Shown here one piece after another: positions 41,335-49,586 of a DNA stretch of 64,000 nt (within the stretch, counting starts at the first letter, position 1; the number at the start of each line of letters is the position of its first letter). A program made the translations under genes and the position numbers. The notes under the pieces are model-generated. The model made no database searches, was not told the origin of the DNA, and worked only from the letters and a program-made list of their open reading frames with translations. This DNA comes from Actinomycetales bacterium. Its GTDB lineage: Bacteria; Actinomycetota; Actinomycetes; S36-B12. The stretch spans positions 124,001-188,000 of the forward strand of contig WGLX01000010.1 of assembly GCA_016125355.1 (NCBI GenBank), in the 5' to 3' direction.

Positions 41335-42816
41335 TCAGAACGGCGGCGACGTCTCTGCTGGCTGGGGGAGTGCCGGTGGCGGTGGTTCGTGGTGGTAGAT
41401 GCGGCCCAGCGGTGATCGCCAGGTGCAGGCACCCGATCGTCGGCTGGTGGTGATGTGCCAGCCGCCGTGGGTTTTCAGCTGGTGGTGGTGCTTGCAGAGG
41501 GGTCCGAGGTTGTCGAGGTCGGTGCGTCCGCCGGAGTCGTAGGCCCGTGCGTGGTCGATCTCGCACCCTTCGGCGGGTCGGGTGCAGCCGGGGAACCGGC
41601 AGGTCCCGTCGCGCAAGGCGATGAGGCGGCGTTGGGTGTCGGAGATCGCGTACCGGCCGCGGCCGGCGTCGATGATGCAGCCGGCGGCGTCGGTGACCAG
41701 CTTGCGGAGCGTCGGGGACGGGTCGGCATCGATGAGGAGGTCGCGGATCGTGTCCGCGGTGACCGGCTCCCCGCCGATCGACCCGCCCGCAGCGGCCGGG
41801 TCGGTGTTGGTCAGCGTGGCGAGCGGGACGAGCACGCTCACGCGGGCGGTGATCTTCGCCTCCGGAACAGGACCCTCGATGGTGGCGACGCTGCCCGGGT
41901 CGCCGAGCATCAACGTGACCAGCGCGGCGACCTTCCGTTGCCCGGCGGTGATGCATCCGTCCGCGGTCTCGAACCGAGGGTCCTTTGCCAGCGTGGTGAT
42001 CGCATCCATCACCGCCACTCCGTGCGCGAGGGGCAGGACGGCGGTGATCTCGCACGACCCGTTCTCGGTCGGGGTCAGCCAGACGCCGTGCTCGCGCTCG
42101 GCCGCGTCGCGGCGCCGCTCATCGGCACCCCGGGGGTCGATCGCGAGCACCAGGGTCTTCGTCTTCCGTGCTGCCTGCCGAGCGGTATGCGTGTGGGCGT
42201 AGGGGATGACGATGGCGAGGATCCGCGCGCACTGCGCGGCGTACTCGCCCGAGCGCTCGGCATCACCGGCCAGCGGGAGACGGGTGAGTTCCCGGGCGAT
42301 CGCGGACACGTGCCCCGCCGAGACCAGTCCCGCCTCGAGAGCGTCGCGCAGCGGGAGCATCGGCCCGGCCAGGTCCGCGGCATGCTCGAGTTGGATATCC
42401 ATCGCCCGCGGCGAGACCCGCAGCGCGGCGGCGAGCTCGGCCGAGGCCAGCATCTCCGCCGTGACAAACCCCGACGCCGAATCCGCGCGATCGACCTTCT
42501 CCGCCTCGAAGTGCGCGACCAGTCGAGCCTGCACCCCGGCGAGGGCTCGGGCTTCGAACCCCGCAAGGAACGCCGACACCCTCTTGACCTGCTGGGCGAA
42601 GGCCACCGCCTCATCCGCGGACAGCGCGGTCGGGTCGACCTGCAGCAGGTTCGCCAACTGACCCACGCCGGCCGGCCGGGACACCGCGTCGGCGAGAGCG
42701 TCCGCAACGGTCCAGGACTCTTCCGGCAGGGCGTCGAACTCGTCGTCCAGCCACGCCGGAGCCTCCGCGACCGGCGGCGGCCAGTCTGCGAGGAGGTCGT
42801 CGGGGAGTTCGAACAT
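41335..42816 (-). CDS. DUF222-HNH endonuclease (13E12-type), SOS controlled
   Basis: This 493-residue protein belongs to the large actinobacterial DUF222 plus HNH group, whose mycobacterial members include the REP13E12 proteins. The DUF222 part covers about residues 30-370. The C-terminal HNH domain shows CRFPGC, CEIDHARAYDSGGRTDLDN (split by the active His-Asp) and LCKHHHQLKTHGGW, with complete zinc and catalytic residues, so it is likely an active nuclease. ATG 42816 lies inside a perfect SOS box and 7 nt after TAGGAT. Longer in-frame readings run back into the SDR gene and are unlikely. It stands alone on the minus strand with no mobile-element marks. Confidence 0.88.
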   Translation of the reverse strand: MFELPDDLLADWPPPVAEAPAWLDDEFDALPEESWTVADALADAVSRPAGVGQLANLLQVDPTALSADEAVAFAQQVKRVSAFLAGFEARALAGVQARLVAHFEAEKVDRADSASGFVTAEMLASAELAAALRVSPRAMDIQLEHAADLAGPMLPLRDALEAGLVSAGHVSAIARELTRLPLAGDAERSGEYAAQCARILAIVIPYAHTHTARQAARKTKTLVLAIDPRGADERRRDAAEREHGVWLTPTENGSCEITAVLPLAHGVAVMDAITTLAKDPRFETADGCITAGQRKVAALVTLMLGDPGSVATIEGPVPEAKITARVSVLVPLATLTNTDPAAAGGSIGGEPVTADTIRDLLIDADPSPTLRKLVTDAAGCIIDAGRGRYAISDTQRRLIALRDGTCRFPGCTRPAEGCEIDHARAYDSGGRTDLDNLGPLCKHHHQLKTHGGWHITTSRRSGACTWRSPLGRIYHHEPPPPALPQPAETSPPF

Positions 42817-42824
42817 GTGTTCGA
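42809..42824. promoter_or_regulatory. LexA (SOS) box TCGAAC-N4-GTTCGA
   Basis: TCGAAC-ATGT-GTTCGA is a perfect match to the mycobacterial SOS box. It overlaps the start codon and the predicted leaderless start of the DUF222-HNH gene, so bound LexA would block transcription. REP13E12-family genes are known LexA targets in M. tuberculosis. No other match was found upstream of any other gene in the window. Confidence 0.85.
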
Positions 42825-42829
42825 TCCTA
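42824..42829 (-). promoter_or_regulatory. leaderless-type -10 box of the DUF222-HNH gene
   Basis: TAGGAT on the minus strand ends 7 nt before ATG 42816 and shares one base with the SOS box. Confidence 0.6.
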
Positions 42830-42864
42830 GGGGGACAATGCCGCACGATGCAACCCCAAATCCA

Positions 42865-42895
42865 CAGAAAACCGTTGCCACTACGGGGTTTTCTG
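42865..42895 (-). terminator. hairpin after the SDR gene
   Basis: CAGAAAACC (42865-42873) and GGTTTTCTG (42887-42895) form a perfect 9-bp stem with a 13-nt loop in the gap after the SDR stop. It probably ends the SURF1-SDR transcript before the SOS-controlled gene. Confidence 0.55.
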
Positions 42896-42923
42896 GGTTC
42901 CTCAGCGCGCTGACTCGCGTCGG

Positions 42924-43694
42924 CTAGAGGCTTCGCATGCTCCCGCCGTCGACCCGGATCAACCCACCGGTCAGGTAGGAGGCAGCGGGGCTCATGAGGA
43001 AGGCGGCAACGCGCCCGAACTCCTCGGGCCGTCCGTAGCGACCGAGCGGTATGCCAGCCTCGGTCCGGGCGCGTGAGGCCGCCTCGTCGCCCGTGGCGCG
43101 ATCCAGCTCCATGATGCGGTCGGTGGCGATCCGGCCCGGGAGCAGGCCGTTGACGCGGATCCCAAGGGGACCCACCTCGTCCGCGAGATCCTTGACGAGC
43201 ATGGCGAGCCCCGGACGGAGGCCGTTGCTCGTCGTCAGGCCGGGCAGCACCTCGAGCGCCGAGCTCGACAACACCCAGGCAAGGGAACCCGCCCAACCCG
43301 TCGGCTCGGGCGCGATCGCCTCGCAGAGTGCCCGCGCCATGCGTACCGATCCCAGGAAGACGGAGTCGAAGGCGGCCTGCCACTGCTGGTCGGTCGTGGT
43401 GAGAACGGATCCACCGGGCGGTCCGCCCACGCTGATGAGGCCGCCGTCGACCTGTCCGAAGCGAGCGGTGGCCACCTCGATGGCATTCGCGGGCGTGCGC
43501 GGGTCGGCCAGATCGGCTGCCAGGCCCGCCGCCGCGTCCCCGAGCCGGGCAACGGCTGCGTCGACCGCCTGTTCCGAGCGCGACACCACTACGACGCTGG
43601 CACCGTCGTCGACCAGTGCCCGCGCCGCGGCGAACCCGAGTCCGCGGGAGCCGCCGGTGATCACGTACACCCGGCCGGTCACTCCGAGGTCCAT
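42924..43694 (-). CDS. short-chain dehydrogenase-like protein lacking Tyr-x3-Lys
   Basis: This 256-residue protein has the SDR fold with the cofactor motif TGGSRGLG near the start, but two catalytic signatures are changed. The NNAG motif reads VGGPP, and the Tyr-x3-Lys pair is replaced by an SNGLR segment (ALEVLPGLTTSNGLRPGL). This GGPP plus SNxxR pattern occurs in a divergent SDR branch whose reaction is poorly known. The C-terminal RVNGLLPGRIATDR and GGLIRVDGGS are normal. ATG 43694 lies inside the end of SURF1, an overlap of 16 bases, so the two are translationally linked. Confidence 0.85.
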   Translation of the reverse strand: MDLGVTGRVYVITGGSRGLGFAAARALVDDGASVVVVSRSEQAVDAAVARLGDAAAGLAADLADPRTPANAIEVATARFGQVDGGLISVGGPPGGSVLTTTDQQWQAAFDSVFLGSVRMARALCEAIAPEPTGWAGSLAWVLSSSALEVLPGLTTSNGLRPGLAMLVKDLADEVGPLGIRVNGLLPGRIATDRIMELDRATGDEAASRARTEAGIPLGRYGRPEEFGRVAAFLMSPAASYLTGGLIRVDGGSMRSL

Positions 43695-44431
43695 GCCAAC
43701 TCCTTCTGGTCGGCTGCGCGCTCGGCATCCTCGCGTGCCTCGCGGCGCAGGAAGAAGAACCAGCCGCCGATGGCGACCAGTGCGAAGAGCAACCACTGCA
43801 CGGCGTATGAGATGTTGCGCCCCTCGTCCATCTCCACTTCGGGGAGCGGCAGCACCGTGAGGCCGTCCTGCTCGGGATCGGACGACCGCAGTTGGACGAA
43901 GTAGGGGGCCGGCTGCGCCACCGAGGGCAGGGTCGGCAGGGCTGGGGCGGCGATCTGGCCCGCGGGCAGGCCGTCGTTACGGCTTGCGTCGGCCTCCTCG
44001 TACGCGCGCACCAACCCGCTCACGGTGACGCGACCCGACGGCGGGGCGGGCAGGTCGGGGGTGGACAGTGCGTCGCCCGTGGTGGCGAGCCAGCCACGGT
44101 TGATCCAGTACGCCATGCCGTCGGACGTGACGAGCGGTGTCATGACCCAGAACCCGTTGACGGCATTCAGGGGACGCTTGCGCACGGCCGCCTGCAGATC
44201 GGCGCGGTAGGTCCCGACGACGGTGATGGGAGTCCACTCCGCGGGGGAGGAGGGCAGCCGGTCGGGTGACGTGGGGGCCTCAGCGAGAGCGGCTGCCAAG
44301 GCGATCCGCTCCTCGCGGTGCTGCTCGGCACGTGCCCATTGCCAGCGGCTCAGCAGCCCGAAGCCGATGATCGCCAGCAGCACCACGATCGTGAAGCCGA
44401 GCCATCGGCGGGTTCGAAGCAGCGCGAGCAC
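43679..44431 (-). CDS. SURF1-family cytochrome oxidase assembly protein
   Basis: SURF1 proteins help insert haem A into subunit I of aa3-type cytochrome oxidase. The 250-residue protein has one membrane helix at each end (about 10-28 and 210-228) around a periplasmic domain with GFWVMTPL, YWINRGW and the C-terminal NISYAVQWLLFALVAI, the last diagnostic of the family. A TACGCT box six bases before GTG 44431 predicts a leaderless start. ctaA and ctaB for haem A are also in the window. Confidence 0.92.
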   Translation of the reverse strand: MLALLRTRRWLGFTIVVLLAIIGFGLLSRWQWARAEQHREERIALAAALAEAPTSPDRLPSSPAEWTPITVVGTYRADLQAAVRKRPLNAVNGFWVMTPLVTSDGMAYWINRGWLATTGDALSTPDLPAPPSGRVTVSGLVRAYEEADASRNDGLPAGQIAAPALPTLPSVAQPAPYFVQLRSSDPEQDGLTVLPLPEVEMDEGRNISYAVQWLLFALVAIGGWFFFLRREAREDAERAADQKELAWTSE

Positions 44432-44437
44432 GGCACC

Positions 44438-44443
44438 AGCGTA
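44438..44443 (-). promoter_or_regulatory. leaderless-type -10 box of SURF1
   Basis: TACGCT on the minus strand ends 6 nt before GTG 44431. Confidence 0.55.
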
Positions 44444-44452
44444 AGCGGGCGC

Positions 44453-44782
44453 CTACGCGTGGTGGGGACGGTCCTCGCCGGGACCGATGCTGGGACCAGG
44501 TCCCGGGAGCGAGGGACGCACCGGAACGACGGCGCCCACGTCACCAGGCTCGTCGTTCTCGCGGCCGCCGTTGGCGATCACCACGGCCAGATAGGGCAGC
44601 ACGATCGCGCCGATGACCAGCATGATGCGCGGCCAGCCGTCGATCACGATGGCGCCGAGGAGGCAGACCGTGCGCACGCCCATGGACACGAGATACCGCC
44701 GCGTGCGGCCCTCCTGCTCCACGCTCAGGGGGCGTTGGGCAGCGGTGATCGTGAAGACCTCCGGTGATTCACGCCTGCCCAC
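44453..44782 (-). CDS. DUF3099 membrane protein
   Basis: This small protein (109 residues) matches the actinobacterial DUF3099 family of unknown function. It starts with a short cytosolic part (TITAAQRPLSVEQEGRTRRY) and has two membrane segments (about 39-51 and 55-72), then a proline-rich cytosolic tail. I chose GTG 44782 because TACCGT ends exactly 6 nt upstream, predicting a leaderless message. A longer reading from ATG 44812 would place that promoter inside the gene. DUF3099 genes are often found close to SURF1 and fabG-fabI in Actinobacteria. Confidence 0.8.
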   Translation of the reverse strand: MGRRESPEVFTITAAQRPLSVEQEGRTRRYLVSMGVRTVCLLGAIVIDGWPRIMLVIGAIVLPYLAVVIANGGRENDEPGDVGAVVPVRPSLPGPGPSIGPGEDRPHHA

Positions 44783-44788
44783 GAGACC

Positions 44789-44794
44789 ACGGTA
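44789..44794 (-). promoter_or_regulatory. leaderless-type -10 box of the DUF3099 gene
   Basis: TACCGT on the minus strand ends 6 nt before GTG 44782 and decides that start. Confidence 0.5.
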
Positions 44795-44854
44795 GGCCAA
44801 GATGGGCGGCAAACCTATTCACGTCCCGGCCCATCGGGACAGACAGGAGGAACG

Positions 44855-45067
44855 GTGGCCGAGCGGACGTACGCCCTCACCGAGGTCGTCGGCACGTCGA
44901 AGCTGGGGATCGACGAGGCGATCCACAATGCGGTCGGCCGGATATCGAAGACCGTGGACCACCTCGACTGGTTCGAGGTCGTCCAGATCCGCGGCTACAT
45001 CCGGGACGGCGCCGTCGACCACTTCCAGGTGACGGTCAAGATCGGCTCTCGCCTCGAGGACGCCTGA
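44855..45067 (+). CDS. dodecin
   Basis: Dodecins are small flavin-binding proteins that form hollow dodecamers and store riboflavin or FMN, or related cofactors. The 70-residue protein has the entire family pattern: [18 protein letters not shown], the flavin-stacking Trp in [11 protein letters not shown] and HFQVTVKIG at the end. It starts at GTG 44855 after a strong AGGAGG site (44845-44850). The leader holds a small hairpin (GTCCCG 44823-44828 with CGGGAC 44835-44840). The TMEM175 gene follows after two bases. Confidence 0.93.
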   Translation: MAERTYALTEVVGTSKLGIDEAIHNAVGRISKTVDHLDWFEVVQIRGYIRDGAVDHFQVTVKIGSRLEDA

Positions 45068-45069
45068 CG

Positions 45070-45759
45070 ATGTCCGAGGAGGCGAGGAGCCTCCACCGGT
45101 CCCGCAGCGTCGACCGGCTGATCGCCTTCAGCGACGGAGTGGTCGCGGTCGCCGTGACGTTGCTGGCGCTGCCGCTCGTCGACCTCGCACCCAAGGAGGG
45201 CGAGTCGGTCTGGACGATGGTGGTCGAGTACCGGGGACAGATCATCTCCTTCCTGTTCACGTTCGCCGTCGTGGGCATCATGTGGATGGCCCACAACCGG
45301 ATCCTCAACGGCATCAGCGCTTTCGACGGCGCCGTGTTCTGGCTCAACACCGGATGGCTCGCGGCGATCGTCCTTCTCCCGTGGGTGAGCGCGCTCTACG
45401 GGGAGTCCGAGTGGATCGGGGACGGACCCGCCTACCCCGGCGTCGGGATGCTCTACTGGGGGGTCCTCGCGCTCATCAGCTTCTTCGGCCTCGGCATCAG
45501 CTGGCACCTGCGCAGGAAGCCCTCGCTCCTCGCGGACCCGCGGTCGGCGGCCGGTCGTCGGGGGGAGGTGCGCGGACTTGCCTTCGGCCTGTACTTCCTC
45601 GTGATCGGCATCATGACGCTGCTCGCCCCGGCGGTGGCCGCGTGGCTGCCCTTTGGGATCATCGTGCTCAGCATCTGGCTGGGATCCGCGTTTCGAGGAC
45701 GCGGTGCCGAGCCGGTGGAAGACCACCCGAACCCGACCTCAGCCGAGGAGATCTCATGA
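45070..45759 (+). CDS. TMEM175-like (DUF1211) membrane protein
   Basis: The 229-residue protein has the family signature [17 protein letters not shown] at residues 15-31 and about six membrane segments. Bacterial TMEM175 proteins form K+-permeable channels, with pore-lining hydrophobic residues in the first helix after the FSDG motif. It starts two bases after dodecin and overlaps fabG by four, so it lies in the same unit. Why a channel is coupled to dodecin and fatty acid genes is unclear. Confidence 0.88.
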   Translation: MSEEARSLHRSRSVDRLIAFSDGVVAVAVTLLALPLVDLAPKEGESVWTMVVEYRGQIISFLFTFAVVGIMWMAHNRILNGISAFDGAVFWLNTGWLAAIVLLPWVSALYGESEWIGDGPAYPGVGMLYWGVLALISFFGLGISWHLRRKPSLLADPRSAAGRRGEVRGLAFGLYFLVIGIMTLLAPAVAAWLPFGIIVLSIWLGSAFRGRGAEPVEDHPNPTSAEEIS

Positions 45760-46460
45760 CTTCGACCGGAGTAGCCCTCGTAACCGGTGGCAACCGGGGG
45801 ATCGGGCTGGCGATCGCGCAGCGCCTGCGCGAGGAGGGCTGGTCGGTGGTCGTCGGCTCCCGCTCGGGTGAGGCACCGGACGGCCTGGCGGCGGTCACGT
45901 TGGACGTCTCGGACCCCGCGTCGATCGAGAGCGCCTACGCGGAGATCGAGGAGAAGAACGGGCCGGTGGCGCTGCTGGTGGCGAATGCCGGTATCACGCG
46001 CGACACCCTCCTGATGCGGATGTCCGACGACGACATCGACGCCGTCCTCCAGACGAACCTCGGCGGGTCCATCCGGCTGGCCCGCCGGGCGATGAAGGGC
46101 ATGATCCGGGCGAAGGGCGGGCACATCATCTTCGTGGGCTCGGTCGTGTGGGCGCTGGGCTCGGGTGGCCAGGTCAACTACGCGGCCGCCAAGGCCGGGC
46201 TGGTCGGCGCCGCCCGATCGCTCGCACGTGAGGTCGGCTCCCGCGGCATCTCCGTCAACGTCGTCGCACCCGGTTTCGTGGAGACGGACATGACGGCGGA
46301 GCTCGACGAGGGTCAGCGTGCCGCGATCCTGAGCGGCATCCCGCTCGGTCGCTATGCTCAGCCGGTCGAGATCGCCGACGTGGTGGGCTTCCTGGCCCGC
46401 TCGACGTACATCACGGGGGCGGTCATCCCGGTGGATGGCGGCCTCGGCATGGGGCACTGA
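45756..46460 (+). CDS. fabG: 3-oxoacyl-ACP reductase FabG
   Basis: FabG reduces 3-oxoacyl-ACP with NADPH in the fatty acid elongation cycle. The 234-residue protein has the cofactor motif TGGNRGIG (10-17), NAGIT, the catalytic Ser in VGSVVWALG and Tyr-x3-Lys in NYAAAKAGL, and the VDGG end. It starts in an ATGA overlap with the TMEM175 gene after a GAGGAG site. The neighbour fabI gives the next reduction, the same pairing as mycobacterial mabA-inhA. Confidence 0.94.
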   Translation: MTSTGVALVTGGNRGIGLAIAQRLREEGWSVVVGSRSGEAPDGLAAVTLDVSDPASIESAYAEIEEKNGPVALLVANAGITRDTLLMRMSDDDIDAVLQTNLGGSIRLARRAMKGMIRAKGGHIIFVGSVVWALGSGGQVNYAAAKAGLVGAARSLAREVGSRGISVNVVAPGFVETDMTAELDEGQRAAILSGIPLGRYAQPVEIADVVGFLARSTYITGAVIPVDGGLGMGH

Positions 46461-46517
46461 CCGCACACCACGCAGAGGGTGCCGACGGCACCGGCGGCAC
46501 TGACGGAAGGGACAGCG

Positions 46518-47285
46518 ATGGGCCTGCTCGAGGGCAAGCGGATTCTCGTGACGGGAGTGCTGACCGACCAGTCGATCGCCTTCCACGTCGCCCGACTGGC
46601 CCAGGAGGAGGGTGCCTTCGTCGTCCTGACCTCGTTCGGCCGCACCATGAACCTGACCCGGCGCACGTCCGGGCGGCTGCCGGTAGAGGCTCCGATCGTC
46701 GAGCTGGATGTGACCAGCGACGAGGACCTGGCGGCACTGGCCGACCGCGTGCGTGAGCACGCCGACGGCCTTGACGGCGTCCTGCACTCCATCGGCTTCG
46801 CCCCCGAGGCGGCCCTGGGCGGCAACTTCCTCAAAACCGCGTGGGCGGATGTCAGCACGGCCCTCCAAGTGTCGGCCTACTCGCTGAAGTCGCTGGCCAT
46901 GGCAGCCAAGCCGCTCATGCCGCAGGGCGGCTCGGTGGTCGGCCTCGACTTCGACGCGACGATCGCCTGGCCGAAGTACGACTGGATGGGCGTCGCCAAG
47001 GCGGCCTTTGAGAGCACCGCGCGGTACCTCGCCCGCGACCTCGGTCCCGAGGGCATCCGCGTCAACCTCGTCGCGGCCGGCCCCATCCGGACCATGGCCG
47101 CCAAGAGCATCCCCGGGTTCGACGAGTTCGAGGCCGTCTGGTCCACCCGGTCGCCGATCGGCTGGGATCTCGACGATCCGGTACCCGCAGCGCGGGCGTG
47201 CGTGGCCTTGATGTCGGACTGGTTCCCCGCGACGACGGGCGAGATCGTGCACGTCGACGGAGGCGTCCACTCCCAGGGAGCGTGA
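46518..47285 (+). CDS. fabI: enoyl-ACP reductase (InhA-like FabI)
   Basis: FabI performs the final NADH-dependent reduction of each elongation cycle. The 255-residue protein is closest in motifs to InhA: GVLTDQSIAFHVAR in the cofactor site, LHSIGFAP, and the Tyr-x6-Lys pair in KYDWMGVAKAAFES. The substrate-loop region ends with GWDLDDPVPAA. ATG 46518 has a GAAGGGA site, and 57 bases separate it from fabG. It is the likely target class of isoniazid or triclosan, though resistance cannot be judged. Confidence 0.94.
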   Translation: MGLLEGKRILVTGVLTDQSIAFHVARLAQEEGAFVVLTSFGRTMNLTRRTSGRLPVEAPIVELDVTSDEDLAALADRVREHADGLDGVLHSIGFAPEAALGGNFLKTAWADVSTALQVSAYSLKSLAMAAKPLMPQGGSVVGLDFDATIAWPKYDWMGVAKAAFESTARYLARDLGPEGIRVNLVAAGPIRTMAAKSIPGFDEFEAVWSTRSPIGWDLDDPVPAARACVALMSDWFPATTGEIVHVDGGVHSQGA

Positions 47286-47293
47286 CGTCGCGC

Positions 47294-47839
47294 ATGACGC
47301 AGATCGGCCCCACCCGGGTCATCGTGATGCGGCACGCGAAAAGCGACTACCCCTGGGGAGTGACCGACCACGACCGGCCGCTGAACGAGCGCGGCCGGCG
47401 TGACGCCCCGGTGGCCGGCCGCTGGCTCGACAGCCATGTGGACTGGGTGCCGGGCGCGGCTCCTCTGGTGCTCGTGTCCACCGCACGCCGCGCCCAACTG
47501 ACCTGGGGCCTCGCGTCGGCGGAGTTGTCGCGTCGCTGGCAGGACGCGTCGGTCGAGGATGAACCGCGCATCTACGAGGCCGACGTGCCGACCCTGCGGG
47601 ACGTGTTGTCGGATGCGGCGACCCGAGCCGGCACGGTCATTCTCGTCGGGCACAACCCCGGGCTGGCCGGCCTGATCGACGATCTGGCGATGCCGGAGCC
47701 GGCCGCGTGGGAGGCGACGGTGAAGTTCCCGACAAGCGCCATCGCCGTGCTCTCGTCGGGCCTGCCGCTGGCCGATGCCCTGGCTCAGGACGACGCCTTC
47801 CGTGTGAGCGCCTTCGCCGTGCCCCGCGGAGCGGCTTAG
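47294..47839 (+). CDS. SixA-like histidine phosphatase
   Basis: The 181-residue protein is a member of the histidine phosphatase superfamily of SixA type. The RHAKS motif near residue 13 carries the catalytic histidine, the second half has LVGHNPGL with the other histidine, and DRPLNERGRRDAP fits the family. Such enzymes remove phosphate from histidine or small substrates. I chose ATG 47294; an in-frame GTG at 47282 overlaps the fabI stop (GTGA) and would add four residues. An AGGGAG site (47275-47280) suits neither spacing well, so the start is uncertain. Confidence 0.85.
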   Translation: MTQIGPTRVIVMRHAKSDYPWGVTDHDRPLNERGRRDAPVAGRWLDSHVDWVPGAAPLVLVSTARRAQLTWGLASAELSRRWQDASVEDEPRIYEADVPTLRDVLSDAATRAGTVILVGHNPGLAGLIDDLAMPEPAAWEATVKFPTSAIAVLSSGLPLADALAQDDAFRVSAFAVPRGAA

Positions 47840-47870
47840 TACTTGCCCGGGCGCCCCCGCGGAACGGCGG

Positions 47871-48218
47871 TCAGGACATGGCTGGAGCGAAGGCCGTCGC
47901 GATCTCCCGCTGGCGCGTCAGGAATTGACGCTCGTCGAAGGACTTCCGGCGCATCCACGCAGTGACCTCGGCATTGCACTTGCTCGCGTTGCACGATCGG
48001 CACGCCGGAACGACGTTGTCGAGCGTGTATCGGCCGCCTCGGGAGATCGGCAGGATGCAGTCCTTCTGCAGGTGGGTATCGGCCGATCCACAGTAGGCAC
48101 AGCCGCCCCACGCCGACTTCAGGTGCGTCCACTCGTCGCCCGTGAGGTCGTGCTGGACCAGGGACATCCGACGTTTCCGCCGCCTCGCGTATCTCGCGGC
48201 ACGACTGCGGGACGTCAC
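47871..48218 (-). CDS. small HNH endonuclease
   Basis: This 115-residue protein is an HNH nuclease of the short, stand-alone kind. It has the zinc pair CAYCGS, the active region DCILPISRGGRYTLDN and the second zinc pair CRSCNASK, with the WMRRK tail typical of small HNH proteins. The N-terminus is arginine-rich. Notably the usual first His of the motif is replaced (DCILP in place of D-H-x-x-P), so activity is uncertain. TAGCCT six bases before GTG 48218 predicts a leaderless gene. It lies between sixA and serB with no mobile-element signs. Confidence 0.8.
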   Translation of the reverse strand: MTSRSRAARYARRRKRRMSLVQHDLTGDEWTHLKSAWGGCAYCGSADTHLQKDCILPISRGGRYTLDNVVPACRSCNASKCNAEVTAWMRRKSFDERQFLTRQREIATAFAPAMS

Positions 48219-48224
48219 GAGACG

Positions 48225-48230
48225 AGGCTA
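48225..48230 (-). promoter_or_regulatory. leaderless-type -10 box of the small HNH gene
   Basis: TAGCCT on the minus strand ends 6 nt before GTG 48218. Confidence 0.5.
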
Positions 48231-48304
48231 GCTCCGGGCGCTCATCGCGCGGTGTTTCCGTGCTCACGGCGCGTCGGCCGGCGGCGATCTTGCGGGGCCA
48301 GGGA

Positions 48305-49534
48305 CTATTCGGCCCGCAGGGTGCGGTCGGCGGGCGGCAGGCCGTCACGCGCGTCGGCGCCCTCGATCTCCTCGCGGGTGATGCCCATCAGGTACAACAC
48401 GCTGTCGAGGTAGGGCACATTGACGGCGGTGTCTGCGGCATCTCGAGCAGCCGCCTTGGCGTTGAAGGCGATGCCGAGGCCGGCGGCCTCCAGCATGTCG
48501 ATGTCGTTGGCACCGTCACCTATCGCGACGGTGCGTCGGACGGGGATGCCGTACTGAGCGGCGAAGGACTCCAGGGCGGTGCGCTTCCCGAGGCGGTCGA
48601 CGACCTCGCCCACGACGCGGCCGGTGAGGCGGCCATCGACGATCTCGAGAGTGTTGGCCTTGACGTCCGTCACCCCCAGGTCGGCCGCGAGCGGCCGGAT
48701 GATGTCCGTGAAGCCGCCCGACACTAGGGCGATGCGATAGCCGAGACGGGTCAACGTGCGGCACAGTGTGCGGGCGCCGGGGGTGAGGGTGATCCTCGCC
48801 CGCACGTGGTCGAGCGCATCAGCGGGCAGCCCTTCGAGGAGGGCCACGCGGGCACGCAGCGACTGCTCGAAGTCGAGTTCGCCCGCCATCGCACGCTCGG
48901 TGATCTCGGCGACGGCCGGCATCACGCCCGCCTCGTCCGCCAGCAGGTCGATGACCTCGTCCTGGATGAAGGTCGAGTCGACATCCATCACGACGAGATG
49001 CTGGCCGCGTCGGTCGAGGACGGCCGCCTGCACCGCGATGTCGGCTCCGTACTCTGCCGCCACCGCTGCCAGTGGGCGTCGCAGATCCTCCACCGCCACG
49101 CCCGATCCCTGGAACTCGATCGCGGTGACCGGGTACGAGGCGATCCGGCGGATCCGGTCGATGTTGCCACCGCGCTGGGCGATCTCCGCCGCGGCGGCGG
49201 CGAGGGCGGCCGAGCCCAGGGGGGCGCCGAGCATGGTGATGTGGATGCGGTTCCGGCGCCGTTCGTCGTCTTCGGCGGCACCGATGACCGTCTCGACGTC
49301 CATGTCGAGCTCAGCGGCGGTCTGCCGCACAGCGTGACGGGCCTGGGCGAGACGTTCGTCGTCCCCTTCGATGGCGACGAGGACGGCGAGCACGAGGCGG
49401 CCGCGCACCACCAGCTGCTCCACGTCGAGTACTCGGGCCTCGTGGGCGCTGAGGGTCTCGAAGAGGTGCTGGGTCACGCCCGGGCGGTCGTTGCCGCTGA
49501 GGGTGATGAGCAGGGTGCGGGAAACGTCATCCAT
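48305..49534 (-). CDS. serB: phosphoserine phosphatase with ACT domains
   Basis: SerB removes phosphate from O-phosphoserine, the last step of serine synthesis. The 409-residue protein has an ACT-type N-terminal region (about 1-170, two repeats) for likely amino-acid control, as in mycobacterial SerB2. The HAD phosphatase follows, with DVDST (Asp184 nucleophile, Asp186), SGGFTDI, the later lysine in RLGKRTAL and IGDGANDIDML. ATG 49534 lies 9 nt after TAGCGT. It is divergent from the ABC ATPase gene. Confidence 0.95.
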   Translation of the reverse strand: MDDVSRTLLITLSGNDRPGVTQHLFETLSAHEARVLDVEQLVVRGRLVLAVLVAIEGDDERLAQARHAVRQTAAELDMDVETVIGAAEDDERRRNRIHITMLGAPLGSAALAAAAAEIAQRGGNIDRIRRIASYPVTAIEFQGSGVAVEDLRRPLAAVAAEYGADIAVQAAVLDRRGQHLVVMDVDSTFIQDEVIDLLADEAGVMPAVAEITERAMAGELDFEQSLRARVALLEGLPADALDHVRARITLTPGARTLCRTLTRLGYRIALVSGGFTDIIRPLAADLGVTDVKANTLEIVDGRLTGRVVGEVVDRLGKRTALESFAAQYGIPVRRTVAIGDGANDIDMLEAAGLGIAFNAKAAARDAADTAVNVPYLDSVLYLMGITREEIEGADARDGLPPADRTLRAE

Positions 49535-49543
49535 GGCAGGCCC

Positions 49544-49549
49544 ACGCTA
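49544..49549 (-). promoter_or_regulatory. candidate -10 box of serB
   Basis: TAGCGT on the minus strand ends 9 nt before ATG 49534, predicting a leader of at most three bases. Confidence 0.45.
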
Positions 49550-49574
49550 GTGCCGGACGGGGAGCGCGACCGCC

Positions 49575-49580
49575 TAGGGT
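49575..49580 (+). promoter_or_regulatory. leaderless-type -10 box of the ABC ATPase gene
   Basis: TAGGGT ends 6 nt before GTG 49587, back to back with the serB promoter. Confidence 0.6.
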
Positions 49581-49586
49581 GGCCGT

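Noticed and set aside
42817..43728. N-terminal extension of the DUF222-HNH reading frame
   Set aside because: It would overlap most of the SDR gene in another frame, while the promoter, SOS box and homology support ATG 42816.
41335..48218. The two HNH genes as homing or mobile elements
   Set aside because: No intron, intein, terminal repeats, target duplications or disturbed gene order are seen.
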